Shown: positions 22,223 to 35,345 of the stretch, one piece after another
Numbering within the stretch: the first letter of the stretch is position 1
How the letters are laid out: each line of letters starts with the position of its first letter
Assembly: GCF_041296385.1 (NCBI RefSeq)
Contig: NC_091016.1
Span: 16,343,497-16,407,496, forward strand
DNA length: 64,000 nt
Direction: 5' to 3'
DNA from: Aphelocoma coerulescens
Lineage: Eukaryota; Chordata; Aves; Passeriformes; Corvidae
Program-made: the position numbers and the translations under genes
Notes under the pieces: generated by a model
Database searches by the model: none
Told to the model about the DNA's origin: nothing
Seen by the model: the letters and a program-made list of their open reading frames with translations, nothing else

Positions 22223-25200
22223 TTACCGCCCCACCCGGCGTCTCCAGCCGAAGGGAGAGAGTCGCGCGCGCCGGACTCGGGTTCCCAGCGTGCCCGCGGG
22301 GGTGGGTGGGCCAGCGGCGGAGTGACGGCCCGGTGCCACCAATGAGAAGGTTGGCCGGGTGGGGCGAACCAACTGCCGAGAGGGGCGGCGGGGAGTGGGG
22401 GGGCGGCGTGCCGGCAGCTGCAGTGCAGGGGCGGACGCGGCCACCTCCTCGGCGGGGGGAGGCGGGACGGCCCGAGGTGAGGGCAGGGCAGGGCGGGGGC
22501 CCGGGCGGCGGCCGCCCCTCAGCGCCGCTCCTGCCCGGGCCGGGGGTCGCGGCGATGCCCGGGGGTGCCGCCGCGGGATGGGCGGGCCGTGGCCTCGCTG
22601 CGCTCTGCACGGCAGGGGCGGGGGCGCCCTGAGCCCTGGGAGGCTCCGCCGGAGGGATTGGCCCCGTCGGGTGGTACCGGGGGCCGCCGCCGCTGGTCCC
22701 CGGTGCCGGGCGGGGACCGAGGTGCGAAGGCTCCCGCGGCCTTGTGCCGGGCCGGGCTCCAGGGAAACCCACGGAGGGTGTCGGCCACCTCAGTGGGGCC
22801 AGGTGCCGCCCGGGGCTGGGCACGGCATCCTGCCCGGGGCCACTGGCTGCCTGTCCAGCCGCATGTGGAAAGCCAGCCCGCTCCATGGAGGTCTCTGGGG
22901 AGGGAGCGCTTCTATCGCGTTCCACTGGGATAACTCCGTGGTGCTCGGGTTTGAGGCAGGAGGCTGAGAGTTCCTCCTTTTTGGCGGGGTGGAAATGGTG
23001 ATCCTGTGTGCGTGGCCATGTCTCCTGAAGCTTTGGGGCTCAGAGTCTCCTGCCGTGGTGTCGGTACTGCTCGTGGCGCCCAAGTTGACATCGCTGGATG
23101 CATCCATAGTCATTGTGCTTTCCCTGCATTGTGGGAGAGGAGGTATCCGGTAACCAGGGTCTGACCCACTGAGGACTCTCGAGATGAACACCATGACCTT
23201 GACGTGCATCTGGGATTTAACAGGGACCCAGAATGCTGTATGAAGCACTAGAATGACCTGGTCACTATGACAAGCTACTTGCATGACAAGTTCAAGACCC
23301 ACAGTGGGTTTTGGGGCTGGGGACTTCAATACCTGTTGGTATCATGTTTCTGAGCTGTTCAAACCAAATCTACTTTGAATTTTCTTAGGCTTGCAAGGTA
23401 GTTTGATTGATAGAAGGAGAGGTTTGCTAATTCTGCCATTTCATATGGATTTTTTGTAGTGTCACTAAATATGTTGCCTTTTAGCAACAAACTTCTCAGT
23501 GAGTCACAACAGAGATTTTCAGCCTGGGGACTTTCTGTGAGTGAAATCTAGCCTCGTGTTGTGCCACAGGATGTGCTAATGCTCCCTCAGCAGCTGTGCT
23601 TGTAGGTGCTGTGCCTGTACAGGTGCTCCGACTAAAGAGCGTCAGTTCAGTCTCATGAGTGTCAGTGTGTCACCACGTTTCAGTGTGCTGCCTTCTTCTG
23701 AGAGTATAAAGAGGGCCAGAATAGGAACGATGTGTTAATGTTTCGGCTTTTTTTCCTTTGTGTGCCACTGATCATCCAGCTCATAAGGAGCATCCTCGTG
23801 GTGATAGAGGTGGAATCAGAAACTTTTGAGATGCTGTGCTCATGAATGGTGTACGTGGTATCTACTGCTGTTACTGCTGTGTGCTTTTGTGTGCTTTGTG
23901 GTAATCTCATTCCTTCAGGAGCAGGCTAAGTTCCTCTTCTTGGGTGAAATAAAGCACTGGAATCTCTTGTAGGACACTTTTATCAGGGTCAGTGTTGGGG
24001 ACACCTGCCTAACTTTTTCTTTCTTGGAATCGTCTTCAAGGAAAAAGACAGATCCCTGGCAATGCTGTTGGTCCTCCTTAAGGGAATGGCTCTAGTGCTA
24101 GGAAATCTATTCCATCATCCCCCAGGGCTGGTGCTAATGCAATGGTGCTTGTGGCCCGTGTGTGGATTTCCTTCCCTCTCCATTCCCAGTGTTTGTTGGT
24201 GAAGGCAGGTGTATTTCCATGCTGCATCAGGCAGCCTGGAGCTCTCCTCCAAGGGAAGTGGGTGACACTTGTTTTTCAAAGCAGGAATGATCAGACAGAT
24301 CCAGGAAGAGCCAAATCCCTCTTTCTTCCATATCTTTAGTGTGGGAATCCCTTCATGCTATTTCTTTCTCTCTCTTATGGAAAGATTGACGCATCAGAGC
24401 TTATCAGATAGCCCACTCCTCTCACGTGGGTCTTGATGTGGGCTCACCCCTTCAATTGTGTCCTTTCACTTTTTTGCCTTAGTCTTAATGTGCAGGGTCC
24501 AGAAAAATGCTTTGGGAGCGGCTCCTCATCTTGGGAAGTTCCTAGGTTAGATTTGTTTGCCAGAGCTCCATGGTGACCTTCCAGTAACATTGATTCACTT
24601 TGAAAACAGAGCAGAGGACAGAAAATAGGTCCTTATAGAGGAATAGGTGTTTATAAAATCCTCAAGGGCTTTGTAAACTTCCTTAATTTTTAAGGACGTG
24701 TTGGCTTTGTTGGTATCTTCTACTTTGAACGTTGCAAGGCTTAGCCTAATATTTGCTGGTGTGGTTGTGGAAGCATTTTCTAAAAACCTGTTTCAGCTCT
24801 GCTGGTTTACTGAGCAAGATACAGAGTGGACACAACCAGTGCTTCCCTCCCCTTCTTCCATTAAAAATAACCAAAAAGTGGGTATTCCTCTGAAACGCCA
24901 TGAAATCCCCTTAAATGTCACTGTGGGACACCAACCCTTTGGAATAAATGTTAAGATTGCTTTGAGAGGGAGGAGTAAGGATGACCAGCTATGAGATCTC
25001 CCTCCCTAGTCCAGAGGAAGAGTGGGAGAATCTGTTGGGTATTTATTGAAGCTTTAGGTATGAGACTTGAGAAGTGAGGGAGATGATGTGACTTTCACGT
25101 GGTGCATCTGAAAACGGAGACTCCCTTGCATGTGAGAGTTTTCCCAGCTATGAACTGGACAGTGGCAATCCTTGTTGGTCAGGCCAATCCATGGTCTTCT

Positions 25201-26792
25201 CCACAACAGTGCCCAGCACCTGCATCTCACATTGTTGAGGGCCACAACAGTTCTCCCCAAAAATATGGAAAATAAGCTAGCAGTAGCAATGTGGCTTGGA
25301 CATTATTGTATCAAGTGGTTTTTCATGTGAACTGTTCTGGTTTTCTGGAGACTGGTGGGTACATCAATATATTAGGCTCGATGGGCAAAATAGAAAACTG
25401 CCACAGTAGGTTTTTTTCATGAGATTCATGGTCCCTTGGCCCCTTTTGGTCTTACCCACTTCCACAGAGTTTTCTGTTGGGCCTTCTCCACTACTCAAGA
25501 GTTGCACACATGGGAGAGGCTTTTTTTTGTAGTTGAGAAGGAAGATGTTGACAGCGTGATGGACTGTAGAGCTGATCAAATAAGATGTGTTTGGAAACCC
25601 TTTCCTTTTGGTGTCAAGCTGTGTCATCTTTAATTTGGTGAGCAGTATGAAAGGAACAAACTGGATCCTGCACTGGCCCCAGCTGGATAGGTGCAATGGA
25701 GAGCAGAGAATGCCTGTGGGCACAGATCTCCTCTTGGAAGAAATGAGGCATCCCCCGCCTTCAGAAAGTGAGCTGGTGTCAGCTGTGGCAGATTGAAGTG
25801 GGTTCCTCTTTGTCCATGCAGTAGGAGGTGTTGTGAGGCCACTGTCAGCCCAGGAGCTGCCTGGGTGCAAAGCTTTGGTGTCCTCCCAGTCATGGGAAAA
25901 GACAAAGAGATGAGGAGACACTGGTGTCTGGTGAAAAGGTTTAGATTATAGGATCATAAACTCAACTGCTCAGGCCAAACCCCCAGATCACTCCAGTTAT
26001 TTCTCTACCAGTGACCAAGAGCTGATGCTCAAGGAAAGGCTAAGAAGACAGGCACACTGTGCTTGCCCTGGTTACACCCCTTACCACCGTGGTGATGCAG
26101 GATGCAGCTTTTCAGCCGTTTTATTTGTTGGCCTGAATAATTTTCTATGTACACAAGGTGTGAGCTGTGTGCTTAGAGCACTCTGTTGTGAAACCTAGCT
26201 CTGCATTCCTATGTGTTTTCCTTTCTTGTAGCCAGTTATTAGTTTTAGAGGAACTTTAGTTTTATCCTGGAACATCTTAATTTCTAAGGCCTTTGGCCTG
26301 ATACCACACATATCTATGTGCTTGTTTAGTCTTCCTAAAAGCACCTAGCCTTTCCTAATAGATCTATAAATCAGGGCTTCTCCCTTCTGCCTGCCACTGA
26401 GTTTAATTTTTAATCTTCAGTTTTCTAAACATGTCTGTTGTGGAAGACTGATTTTCTAGATCCTCTGCAGAGCTCTTCAAAATAAACAGCAGCCAAAAAT
26501 CCTTGGCATCTTCTTTCTGATCTTCCTTTCAAACAGTCTTTCAATTTCTTATCTGTCCATCATTTAGCAGACTGGCTGGCTGGCCGCTGGTCAGATATGG
26601 GTAGAAAATATGTAGATTTTATCTATAAGAATTTACTTAATCTCTTTTACATCATCGGGAAAAAACATCCTCATTTGGAATCATTTGTACTGTTTTCTTC
26701 TTTTGCACACATCTTCTATTCTAAAAACCTGCTGGCACAGTAAGTCAGAAATAAAATGAAGTAGAAGTTGCACTGGCCAAAGAATTTTCGTT

Positions 26793-26808
26793 CTTTTTTT
26801 TTTTTTTT
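26793..26808 (+). repeat. Poly(T) tract
   Basis: A run of about 16 T residues followed by AAAGG. No retroelement body was recognised next to it. Confidence 0.8.
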
Positions 26809-27289
26809 AAAGGTGATACATTTCTGTTCAACAAAGTGGAATTATTTGTAAGTTATATTTAAAATTTCATCTTGGTAATATATCCTGATCTGCATGAGGA
26901 AACTGAAGTTCCCCATTGCCTCCTGTTTCCTAAAGGCACAGGCCATCTGTTCTCACATGGCACATCACTGTTGCTGCTTTAATCTGGTCTTACGGGGTAG
27001 CTTTACTATTACATTTTTTCCATTTAGCCTTGATACAAAATTATTTCTTTATCTCCTATGAGTCTGTCTGTTTATTTTGTAGTATGTAGTACTCTTTCTC
27101 TCCTGGAGTGACCTGGCGTTTTTCCATGTACCTTTTCCATGGAGCACTGGAGAACGTGCCTGGGTAGCTCCATGTTCACCCTTGAATCCATGCGTCCTCA
27201 TTCCCTACCTTACCTCTGAAACCTATTGCATCTCTTTGGTTTTCTGGGTTTCATTTAAATACCTTATAATCCTGAAACTGCTCTTTCTC

Positions 27290-27315
27290 TGTGTGTGTGT
27301 GTGTGTGTGTGTGTG
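27290..27315 (+). repeat. (TG)n microsatellite
   Basis: About 12-13 uninterrupted GT units follow a CTCTTTCTCT tract. It is a likely length-polymorphic marker. Confidence 0.95.
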
Positions 27316-28349
27316 GTGTTTTTTTCTAAAATTCAGCCCATTTTTCCCTGAAGCTGTGGTTCTTCGTGAGAATCTGCCTCCCAGCACCTGCTCTGCCACT
27401 CCTGCCCCTGACTGGTCCATAGCTTCTCGACATGCAGTTTAAATTCTTGATACCTGTTCTGCTCACTGAAACAAGGGTATGGTGTAGCTGTCTGATACTT
27501 TCACCTTCTCAGAGGCATCAGCACAGTGCTCTTCTTGATTGGACACTCTAATAAATTGTCTGGCTTGTTTCCCTCATTTTGTGAAAGTTGCTTGTTGTTT
27601 GCTTCCTGTACCACCTCAGCCAGAGAACAGAAGTCACCTTTGTGGTGACATTGTATTAGGAGACTTAGACTTTGTGGTCTAATTATGGCTTGAATTATTT
27701 AAACAGAATCTAGCTGCATTAGACTTCTAAAATTTACTAGTCTCGGAGTTGTGCTAGTAATTTATCAAAACTAACTGATTTCTTTTAAGTTTTGTTTTCC
27801 TTGGGAAAAAATAAGTTAGCCTCAGGCAGAGTTACTCCAGTGTTCTTAAGCAGAAAGGACTGAATCCTTTGATCTCACAGAAGGCCAAGAGCTTCCTGCT
27901 GTGGAGACAAACACAGAGCACAGCTTGACTGAGGCTGAAATGGTTCTGAGGTACTGCTCCTCCATTGTGCTGCCACTTGCATTTGACTGAGCCGACAGTG
28001 AACCAATTCAGGAAGCTCTAAGCCAAGGAAATGCCCTTGTTTGTTAGGAAGAGGAATAGTTTTTCTGCTAGCACAGGTCACTTGGACCCATGGTGGCCCA
28101 CTTGCCCATGGTGGAATCTTACATACACCAGTTCAAAGCGGTGAGGAGAAAGGGGAACTGTTTCTTTTCATTTGAGGCAGATTTTTAGATTAGCTGATTA
28201 GGAACCTGGAGCTGTGGATCCAGCATTGGGGTTTGTAGGATTTATGGGGTCATGTAGGTAATATGGTGTAACAGTGCTCCCATTAAAGTCTCACCTTTCA
28301 TTCATTATCATCTAAGCACCTAAAATATGATTTTTGGGTGGGTGTTGGC

Positions 28350-28442
28350 TTTTTTTGTTGTTGTTGGGGTTGTTTTGTTTTGTTGTTGTTGGGGGTTTTT
28401 TTTGTTGGGGTTTTTTGGGTTTTTTTGTGTGTGTGTTTTTGC
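28350..28442 (+). repeat. T/G-rich low-complexity tract
   Basis: Only T and G occur over most of this stretch, in units such as GTTGTTGTTGGGG, TTTTGTTGTTG, GGGGGTTTTTTTTG and GGGTTTTTTTG, ending in TGTGTGTG. Several runs of three to five G are separated by T loops. A related tract is at 29758-29835. Confidence 0.9.
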
Positions 28443-29757
28443 TTTTAGTAAAATTTACAGTAGCTAAAACATGCCTTTTTAGAGGTGCTCAACCTTGGTC
28501 TGAAAAGAAAATCCACCATCTTTCTTGTTCCAGATCTTGTCCTTAAGGAAAACACCGATGAAAAACTAATTTGTAGTTGTCAGGCTTCAGCTTCTGGCAG
28601 AAGATGAGCTGGAATGGCAGAACCCTTCAGTTTCTTAAATTTTCATGATAGGGAGGGGAGGTACTTTTCCACTACATTTCCTTGCTTTTTGGGGTTTCTG
28701 TGGGCTAAGTTCCATGCATTTTAGAGAGCTTAGTTTTCAAGTGGAAGGCACCTTCCAGCCTTTTTTTCTGATCCAGGATTTTTAGTAAGCACGAGACATG
28801 GATTACTGGACTCTCCTGTCTCTCACCAGTAGGCAAGGACAGAATTGCCTCCCTTTTTTTTGTGCTTCTCTCTCCAGCAATGCTCTGCTCTGTATGCATG
28901 ACCTCTGTGGCTTATTCATAGATGTCTGAGCGTGAGTTTGGTTGTATTCAGAAGCATTTTGTTGAAGATGCACTTTTTTCTTTCTGCTGTTCCCCATTTC
29001 TATGAAGAAATAAGGAGTGGTTGCTTCTCAAGCAGAGACAAGGCTTATGGGGCTTTGTCCATTGAGCCAACAGGACAAAAAAGAAAATGTAAAAGGTGAA
29101 AATGCAAAGGGCAGGTAGTCAAGTAGTTTGTCACTCTTGTGACAGTTATGTGAGGGAAATGTCAGGAGCCATTTGGTTCCCAGGGCTCAGAGCTGTCTGG
29201 TTGCATAGGTCCTGCAGCCTCTTTTCAAGTCTGGTGGCAGCTCAGAAGCTGGCATTTCTGGTGTGCTTGTTGATTCTTTTGCAAAACAGAATTTCTTTAA
29301 CCTTGCTGCCTGTGTTTCTGGTTGGGATGAGATTATATACATTTTTCCCCTTCCAAACATCCCAGGCTGGACTTGAACCAGTAATTGTTCTGTCTGTGGA
29401 GTATTTATTATTAGAAGCATTCACCAGGAGCCAGCTTACTCTGGCAAGCTGAGCACAGAATGCACAATTACTCATTGCAGGTTGAGATAGGTTTGAAAAA
29501 TTGCTGTGAGCATTGACCAAGTAATGTACAAAATTTACTTTTCCAGTATGTTACTATAGCTATGAATAGAAAGTTATTTTTGCATTAAAATATGACATGA
29601 GGTTCAACATACTTTTTTATAGAAACAAGTTCTGACCATATGTGTTCTGTAAGAGGAAATTCTCAGAATCCAGTTACTTGGCATAGCACTGGAGAATTGA
29701 GGATCAAAGTATAAATATGGTTTATGACAATGAATCTGTCCAGAAGAACACATTTTA

Positions 29758-29835
29758 GAGTTTTGTTGGGGGTTTTATTGGTGTGGTTTTTGATTGTTTG
29801 CATTGGGGGTTTTGTTGGCTTTTAGGTTTTTTTTC
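29758..29835 (+). repeat. T/G-rich low-complexity tract
   Basis: Recurring GTTTTGTTGGGGGTTTTATT and GGGGGTTTTGTTGG units with few A or C, similar in make-up to the tract at 28350-28442. Confidence 0.8.
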
Positions 29836-30434
29836 CCTGACGCAACAAGCTGGTGTAAAATCCAGTTGCAGAATGAGAAGGCACATGCCTCAGTCATAGA
29901 CCTGCTTAACTCCACAGATAGGAAAACTCCTGGATGGGAAGCAATTATTGGCATGTTCTGGGAGAGTGCAGGCAGGTACTGATAGTTGTGGACTAGATGG
30001 CATCCTTGACACATGTGGAAATGGCTTTTATAGAGGCAGTCCAGACCAGCTTGTAAAGTTCTCCATAATCTTGGCAACACCCTAGTTCCTTGGAAACTGA
30101 CTCACACAGCAGCGCAGAAAGAAATTAAACAGACCATGCTTGCATGTACAAGAATTATTGTATATTTTTGTGTATTTTTCTAGGATGTTCTTGCATAGAC
30201 TAAATATCACCATGGGAAGCAGTGCACAGACTGTGAGGGTGCAATATCCCAGACACTCCTTTGTTGGAGGCTCATCCTCAGAAGCACCAGCTTGAGCTGT
30301 TACAGCGTTGCTGCACCAACAATTTTCAAAGGAAAATGAGTTGACATCTGCGTGGACTCTTGGTGTGCTTTTGGGTTGGGTCATGCAGCAAGAGTCTTAT
30401 GGAAAGAATGGGGATTTTTCATATCAGCAAGGAA

Positions 30435-31250
30435 GAGAGTGTGTAGTGGAGAGGAAATACGTAATTTGCTAGAATCAGTACAGTTACCTGCAGAAATTGC
30501 TGGGATGCATTCCCAGCCCACACCAGAGGCACTACAGCAATCTGTAGGAATTACCCTCCCCAGAGCAGCTGTAAAGGCTGTGGCCAGGCAGCCTCTGGGA
30601 CACGGCGCTGTTGTGGCAGTGACCAGAGGCAAAGGACAAATTTGATAGACCCTGGGACTCTGTATAAGAAGGACTGCTCAACAGAAGAAGAGAGACAGTG
30701 GGAAAAGTGGGAAGCGACCCAAAATGGTGATGGAATAGGGACAATTGAGGTAAAACCGATTCTGCCAAAGAAATATTTAATCTCTCTGCCTGGATGGTTT
30801 AGTGATAAAGCCCAAGGGGGAACAGAGGCAATAGCTAACAAAGTACAAAGGGTATGGATGGCTCCAGGAATTTATGTAGCAACATAGAAAGAATCACAAA
30901 CTCTCTTTGGAAGGTATTTAGCTATACCAGGAACTTAAATCCCAGTGGAGACCAGTTTACTGGATGGATGTGAACACTTGACCCAGTATGTTTTCTATAT
31001 GTACAAAGAGTTCAAAGAGCAGAGTAAGTGTGCTCAGTGGTATCCATCCACTCCACCTGAAATGCAGGTACATTATATACAGCCTGGAGGGGAAGTGTTA
31101 ATTAAGGCATTCTTTAGGAAATCCAAATTACAACCTGTGTGGGGCGGTCCATGTACTGTTTTATTGTGTTCCTAGTTTGCTGTTAAAGAGTTAAGTAAGG
31201 AAAATTGAAGATGCCATTCTCATATCAAACGAGTAATGATGATCAACCAG
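30435..31250 (+). pseudogene. Decayed endogenous retrovirus pol remnant (RNase H to integrase)
   Basis: Three stretches resemble gammaretrovirus-like (ERV1-type) pol. At 30435-30520 an RNLLESVQLPAEIAG-like stretch fits the RNase H C-terminus. At 30690-30890 PILPKKYLIS and a later QRVWMAPG fit the RNase H-integrase junction and the zinc-binding domain. At 30950-31230 HYIQPGGEVLIK, LQPVWGGP and HIKRV fit the integrase C-terminal domain. The space between the last two is too short for the integrase catalytic core, so the DDE region is deleted. In-frame stops and frame changes separate the pieces, so it cannot be functional. It is sense to TTBK1. Family assignment is from memory of conserved blocks only. 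Confidence 0.7.
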
Positions 31251-31475
31251 TTGATAAATGACTGGCTTCTGAGAATCCTTCATGATTTTGTATTGGGAAT
31301 CATTTAAGTATTTGTGCATGGGAATTTATAATCTTGGACTCTACCCTATGGCTATCTTGTTAAGTTTTAATTCTGTTAAGTTTGTTATTTGTAATAATGT
31401 TGTAGAAGGACAGGAGTTCAACACCTCAAAATTGTTTTGTTTTTCCTTTTACTACATTAGCAGGTATACCTAATT

Positions 31476-31490
31476 AAGAGAAAGGAAGAA
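31476..31490 (+). other. Candidate retroviral polypurine tract
   Basis: Fifteen consecutive purines are followed by C and then TG, in the position expected for a plus-strand primer directly before a 3' LTR, some 230 bp after the integrase remnant. Chance purine runs are common, so this depends on the neighbouring pol remnant. Confidence 0.4.
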
Positions 31491-31491
31491 C

Positions 31492-31860
31492 TGTTGAGGA
31501 ACACACCTGATGCAGGTAGCTGGGTGTGGGAGCAGTGGGAGCTGCAGGTTGTGCCCTGGAAGGCTGGAAATGTCTGGAGGCCCAGGCAAGGGGCCATGAA
31601 CTGGTGCCACCCCTTTGCCAATCAAAGGCCATGGGGACCTGTAGGGCTGGCTGGCTGGTTCATCCAGAGACTCTGTAGAACTCAAAACAGGAGAAGACCC
31701 CAGAACAAATATCCCCATTTACCAAGAGGCACATGCAAGGGGCATGAAGAGCATGAGAGGAACACAGCTTGTAAGGGCACAAAAGTCCAGTGGTGCCAGT
31801 GTGACTCCCAGAGTGGTTCCTGAACGGTCAGACAGGAAATTTTCCTTGGTCAGCTGTCTG
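31492..31860 (+). mobile_element. Possible 3' LTR of the pol-bearing ERV
   Basis: It begins with TGTTGAGG straight after the purine tract and contains a CCAAT box (31618-31622), common in gammaretroviral U3. No clear TATA box, polyadenylation signal or terminal CA was fixed, and no matching 5' LTR was found upstream, so the right boundary is arbitrary. Confidence 0.3.
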
Positions 31861-34800
31861 TAAACTAAAAAGGGATGAGATAGAAGATTAGAGAATGAAA
31901 CTGTAGATTTGCAGGCAGCAGAGGAAGGATGAATCTGCTCCCCTGAGCATGCACCAGCTAGAGGGAAGAGTTTCTTACATAAATGGGAAAATGGTTACAG
32001 AAGGGCTGTAGGGGGATGATTTAAGTGACTAACAGTTGGCATGATTTGTCATGTTTTTGTCAGTCTCAGGAAACCTATTCTGTGTAATAACAAATAGAAT
32101 CTCTGTTGTGATCAGCATTGGGCTTGAAGACTGAAAAAATGTTGTCCCATTTAGTGTCATTTAGTCTGATATGACATCAGTGCAGCAAGTGGCAGTTGCC
32201 CCACTTAGGCTAATTTTTATTATGAAAGTGCTTGGTAATACGAAGTCTGCATGGCAAATCTATAAATACATGAATTTTCCTAGCAAAATATCCTGTCTTC
32301 CAGAATTTGAATCATATTATGAAATCTCTCGTCAAGAACTTACTGTTAGGTTCATAAACTCTAAATAACTTTTTGACAAGTTTATTTAGTACTTGATAAT
32401 TATGGTGACTGCATCTATCAAAAATTTCTGAATGGGTAAGATGAACACAGCTTTCTCTGGAACAGAGGTTTAAAATGATTGATCTCAGGCTGTGGGCCTT
32501 TTAATAACCTGATATAATAGGTTATAACAAGACTGTTGAACAACAGATGTTATCAGTTTGCTGTGTGCCTGAGTTGTTTTTTCAAGATAAAATCCTGTTC
32601 TCCAAGAATAAGGACTCAAGGAAGGTCCTTTGACCACTCTGAAAACTGACTTGGAATGGCTACATTTGGTGGAAGATGAATAACAGGCTCTGCACAAAAG
32701 CAGAGAGAAGGGAGAGGACGTTCCTGATGGGACATTTTGAATTACCTGAGGATTTGGTCACACTCTGGTCCAGGATCAGGTGATGACAACATAGCCCTGT
32801 GTGTCAGGTGTAGGCTGAGTCTGATATCATAAGTACAACCTCTGTTTAGTACTTGCTTTTATTCAGATATGTTTGTTTTGGCTGCCAGCAGACTATTCAA
32901 GCTTTTCAGTAGTGATTTATATTGATTTTGCAGGTACATATACTTAAGCTGCAGTTAAATGTTCACTGTAGGCAAACCATAATGTTTGCCTGTTGAATTA
33001 GTAGAGGTTGAGCTGGTTATGATATCAGAGGGATTTCCTGGTGTTGGATTTAATGTTCTGCTTGTTTCAAATTTGGAGCAACTCTGTCAAGGAGATTGCT
33101 GGAAGATAATAGACTTTCCTTTCAAATTCTCTTGCTCCCCATTGTTTTACTTTACTGCTGAGATGTGTTTGGGGAGGATTAGGATCACATAAACCCCTGG
33201 CAGCGTAGGCGTGCTTATCTGGTGTTCGTTCCTAATGATTTGTTGTCATAATTACCTGTGCTGATTCTCCCTGCAGATAGGTGGGTTTGGCACGGAAATT
33301 AATGGTATGTCTGACTCCTCTGTAATGCGTATGAATGCAGTCTCTGGCAGTGTGGTATTGTTTGTTTGGGGGTTTTGTTTGATTTCCTCAAGTCCTGTGC
33401 TGTTACTTTCGCTGTGCAGGCAGTGATAGTTCAGTTGGCTGTGCAGCTGGGTAGCCATAATAATGCTGTCAAGGTGTATCTGTTATCACGTTTAATATGT
33501 ATGTTCTGCTCAGTGCAGCCTCGTGTTAGGAGAGAATCTGGACCTTGATTGATTGCAGTCTGCCTTGATTGCAGGTTTTTTTTGTTTGTTTTTCCCAGTC
33601 ACTCCTTAATGGTCATAAACCATTCAAAGATGAAAAACAGTCCCGGCATCTTGCAACCTCACCTTTAGATGTTTCGATTTTTACAGAAGTGAAATGCTAT
33701 GAAAAGCAAGTCCAGAATTTCTAAGGGTGATGCCCTTCCATGCCTATGAGAAGAATATGTCACAGGGGAGACTTTAGGCTGCACCTGACAGGAGTTGAGC
33801 CTACTCTCTAAGCAGGGTTTGCTGCAGCAGGGGCAGCCAGTGAAGGAAGACGAGTCTTCAAGGAACAATTCAGAACCTTATGAGCTCCTGTCAGAGCTAC
33901 CTTAACAACGTATGGCTTGTTTTTCATTGCTGTTTCAAATTCAGCAGGGAGTATGGTGTATTCCAGGGCTGAGGGGCTCTTAGTCCAGTGCACTGCATTT
34001 TTTTTAAATCAACTTCTTTCCTGTACTGTCATACACATTCCTAGCCTGATAGCAGAATGCTAGTGCATGGTACAACTTATATATACAAAGATTTAAGGGT
34101 TTTTTTGTTTGCTTCAATGGAGTGATTTAATTTTTATAGTTGGTATTGTGTGTTGGAAGGAGATGATGTTGGAAAAACAGTGAGGGACACTGAGTCCATG
34201 CAGCTACTGCTGCCATTAACTGAGCCCTAGTGCTGCTGGGCAGTGGCACTTGGAAACTCCACTCATTTTTGTTTTCTTACTTCTAAGCATTCTCAGTCCT
34301 ACTTTTTATGTTCTCGTCTTATTCCCCACCCCATCTGTTTCATTTATGCTCCTGTTGGGAACAGCTGAATTATGCTTAAATTCTTTTTACAACTGTTTTT
34401 TAAATTGTTCCTCCCATGCAGGTATTGGACAGGGAGATTGATCTGATTTCTAGACTGCAATTCATTGGGTTACTTCTTTTGGTTTTGCAGATATCCAACT
34501 TTTTCTCACCCAAAAAAAAGCTGTAGTTTACATCAACGTTCCATAACACTTCTGGGGTCTGCTCTTAAGGTGGATCATGCTCCTGAGGTGGTTCATGGCA
34601 GGGAATTTGGTCAAGTAAAGAGGGTCATGGGTTACAGCAGTCTAAATTGCTCTAATTTGTAGACTTCCAGAGGTAAGGATGTGTCCTGAAATAAAGTGGG
34701 ATATCACAATTCCTCCACAGTGAGATTAAGACACTTAAGATTATCCAGGACCCTTAGTAAGGTGGTGAGAGACAGAATTCCATAGCTTTGTTCTGCTGTT

Positions 34801-35197
34801 TAATAACCACCCCACATCTGATGGGTTTTGAGCTCGATGTTCGTGAGTGTGGCTGTACTTTGAGCACTCCAGCCATAGTATGCTGAGACTGAAGCAAGCC
34901 AACATAGGAAAGATCTCATCTATTCACTAGGAATTCCCACAGGGCATGCTTGGTATTTATAAGTTTAATTTTAAGAGTGCTATAATCCTGTAAAATGAAG
35001 AAATAATTTTTCCAATAAAGCTGTTTAAAATTTTACTTGTATGAAAGAGAACCTTGTAAGATAGGTGATTGGGCTGTGTATATATGAGACTTCTCCCATC
35101 AATTCTTTATTTTTTGTTCTCTGACCTCCTTGAAGGGCTAAAGGAGACCTATTTATTATATATACACTCCTTCTGCTGAAAGTACCTCACCAAAACA

Positions 35198-35345
35198 CAC
35201 TTTGGGCCATACTGAGTCATACCACAGGTCCATCTAGGCCAGTATCCCAACCTAAGCTGGCAAAGAATGGGTATCTAGGGTAGAGAGTAAAAGCTGGAAA
35301 AGCATATAAAATGACTCTTCAGACTGCTCATGCCACTTCCAGTGA
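35198..35345. repeat. Ancient amniote retroposon tail (SINE/CR1-like)
   Basis: GGGCCATACTGAGTCATACC followed by ACAGGTCCATCTAGGCCAGT ATCC matches a repeat common in reptiles and other amniotes that reads roughly 'GGCCATACTGGGTCAGACCAAAGGTCCATCTAGCCCAGTATCC'-type in short blocks. I recognise the block but not its exact database name or the orientation of the parent element. Confidence 0.55.

Larger units (their letters stand above)
21590..22850 (+). promoter_or_regulatory. CpG island, probable TTBK1 promoter
   Basis: A second strong CpG island with dense CpG, GGGCC repeats and GGGAGGGAGG runs. It is about 16 kb upstream of the TTBK1 start-codon exon, which has a splice acceptor and so needs an upstream exon. 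No other coding gene is visible nearby, and the plus strand becomes T/G-rich immediately downstream, as expected for transcription to the right. It contains ZNF143/Staf-like motifs and a consensus donor. Assignment to TTBK1 is inference; a lncRNA promoter is possible. Confidence 0.6.

Noticed and set aside
21843..22925. A 360-codon minus-strand frame and several 100-270-codon frames in the second CpG island
   Set aside because: GC-rich DNA has few stops. The products are Pro/Arg/Gly/Ala low-complexity, several frames overlap on both strands, and none resembles a known family.
25940..26060. Possible antisense CR1 start around ATAGGATCATAAACTCAACT
   Set aside because: Only a few words match the CR1 tail region and the following blocks do not line up.
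33277..33304. A possible 28-bp exon with a good acceptor (CCCTGCAG) and donor (GTATGT)
   Set aside because: It is very short, has no recognisable coding match and good-looking splice pairs occur by chance in long introns. It could be an untranslated exon, but nothing supports that.
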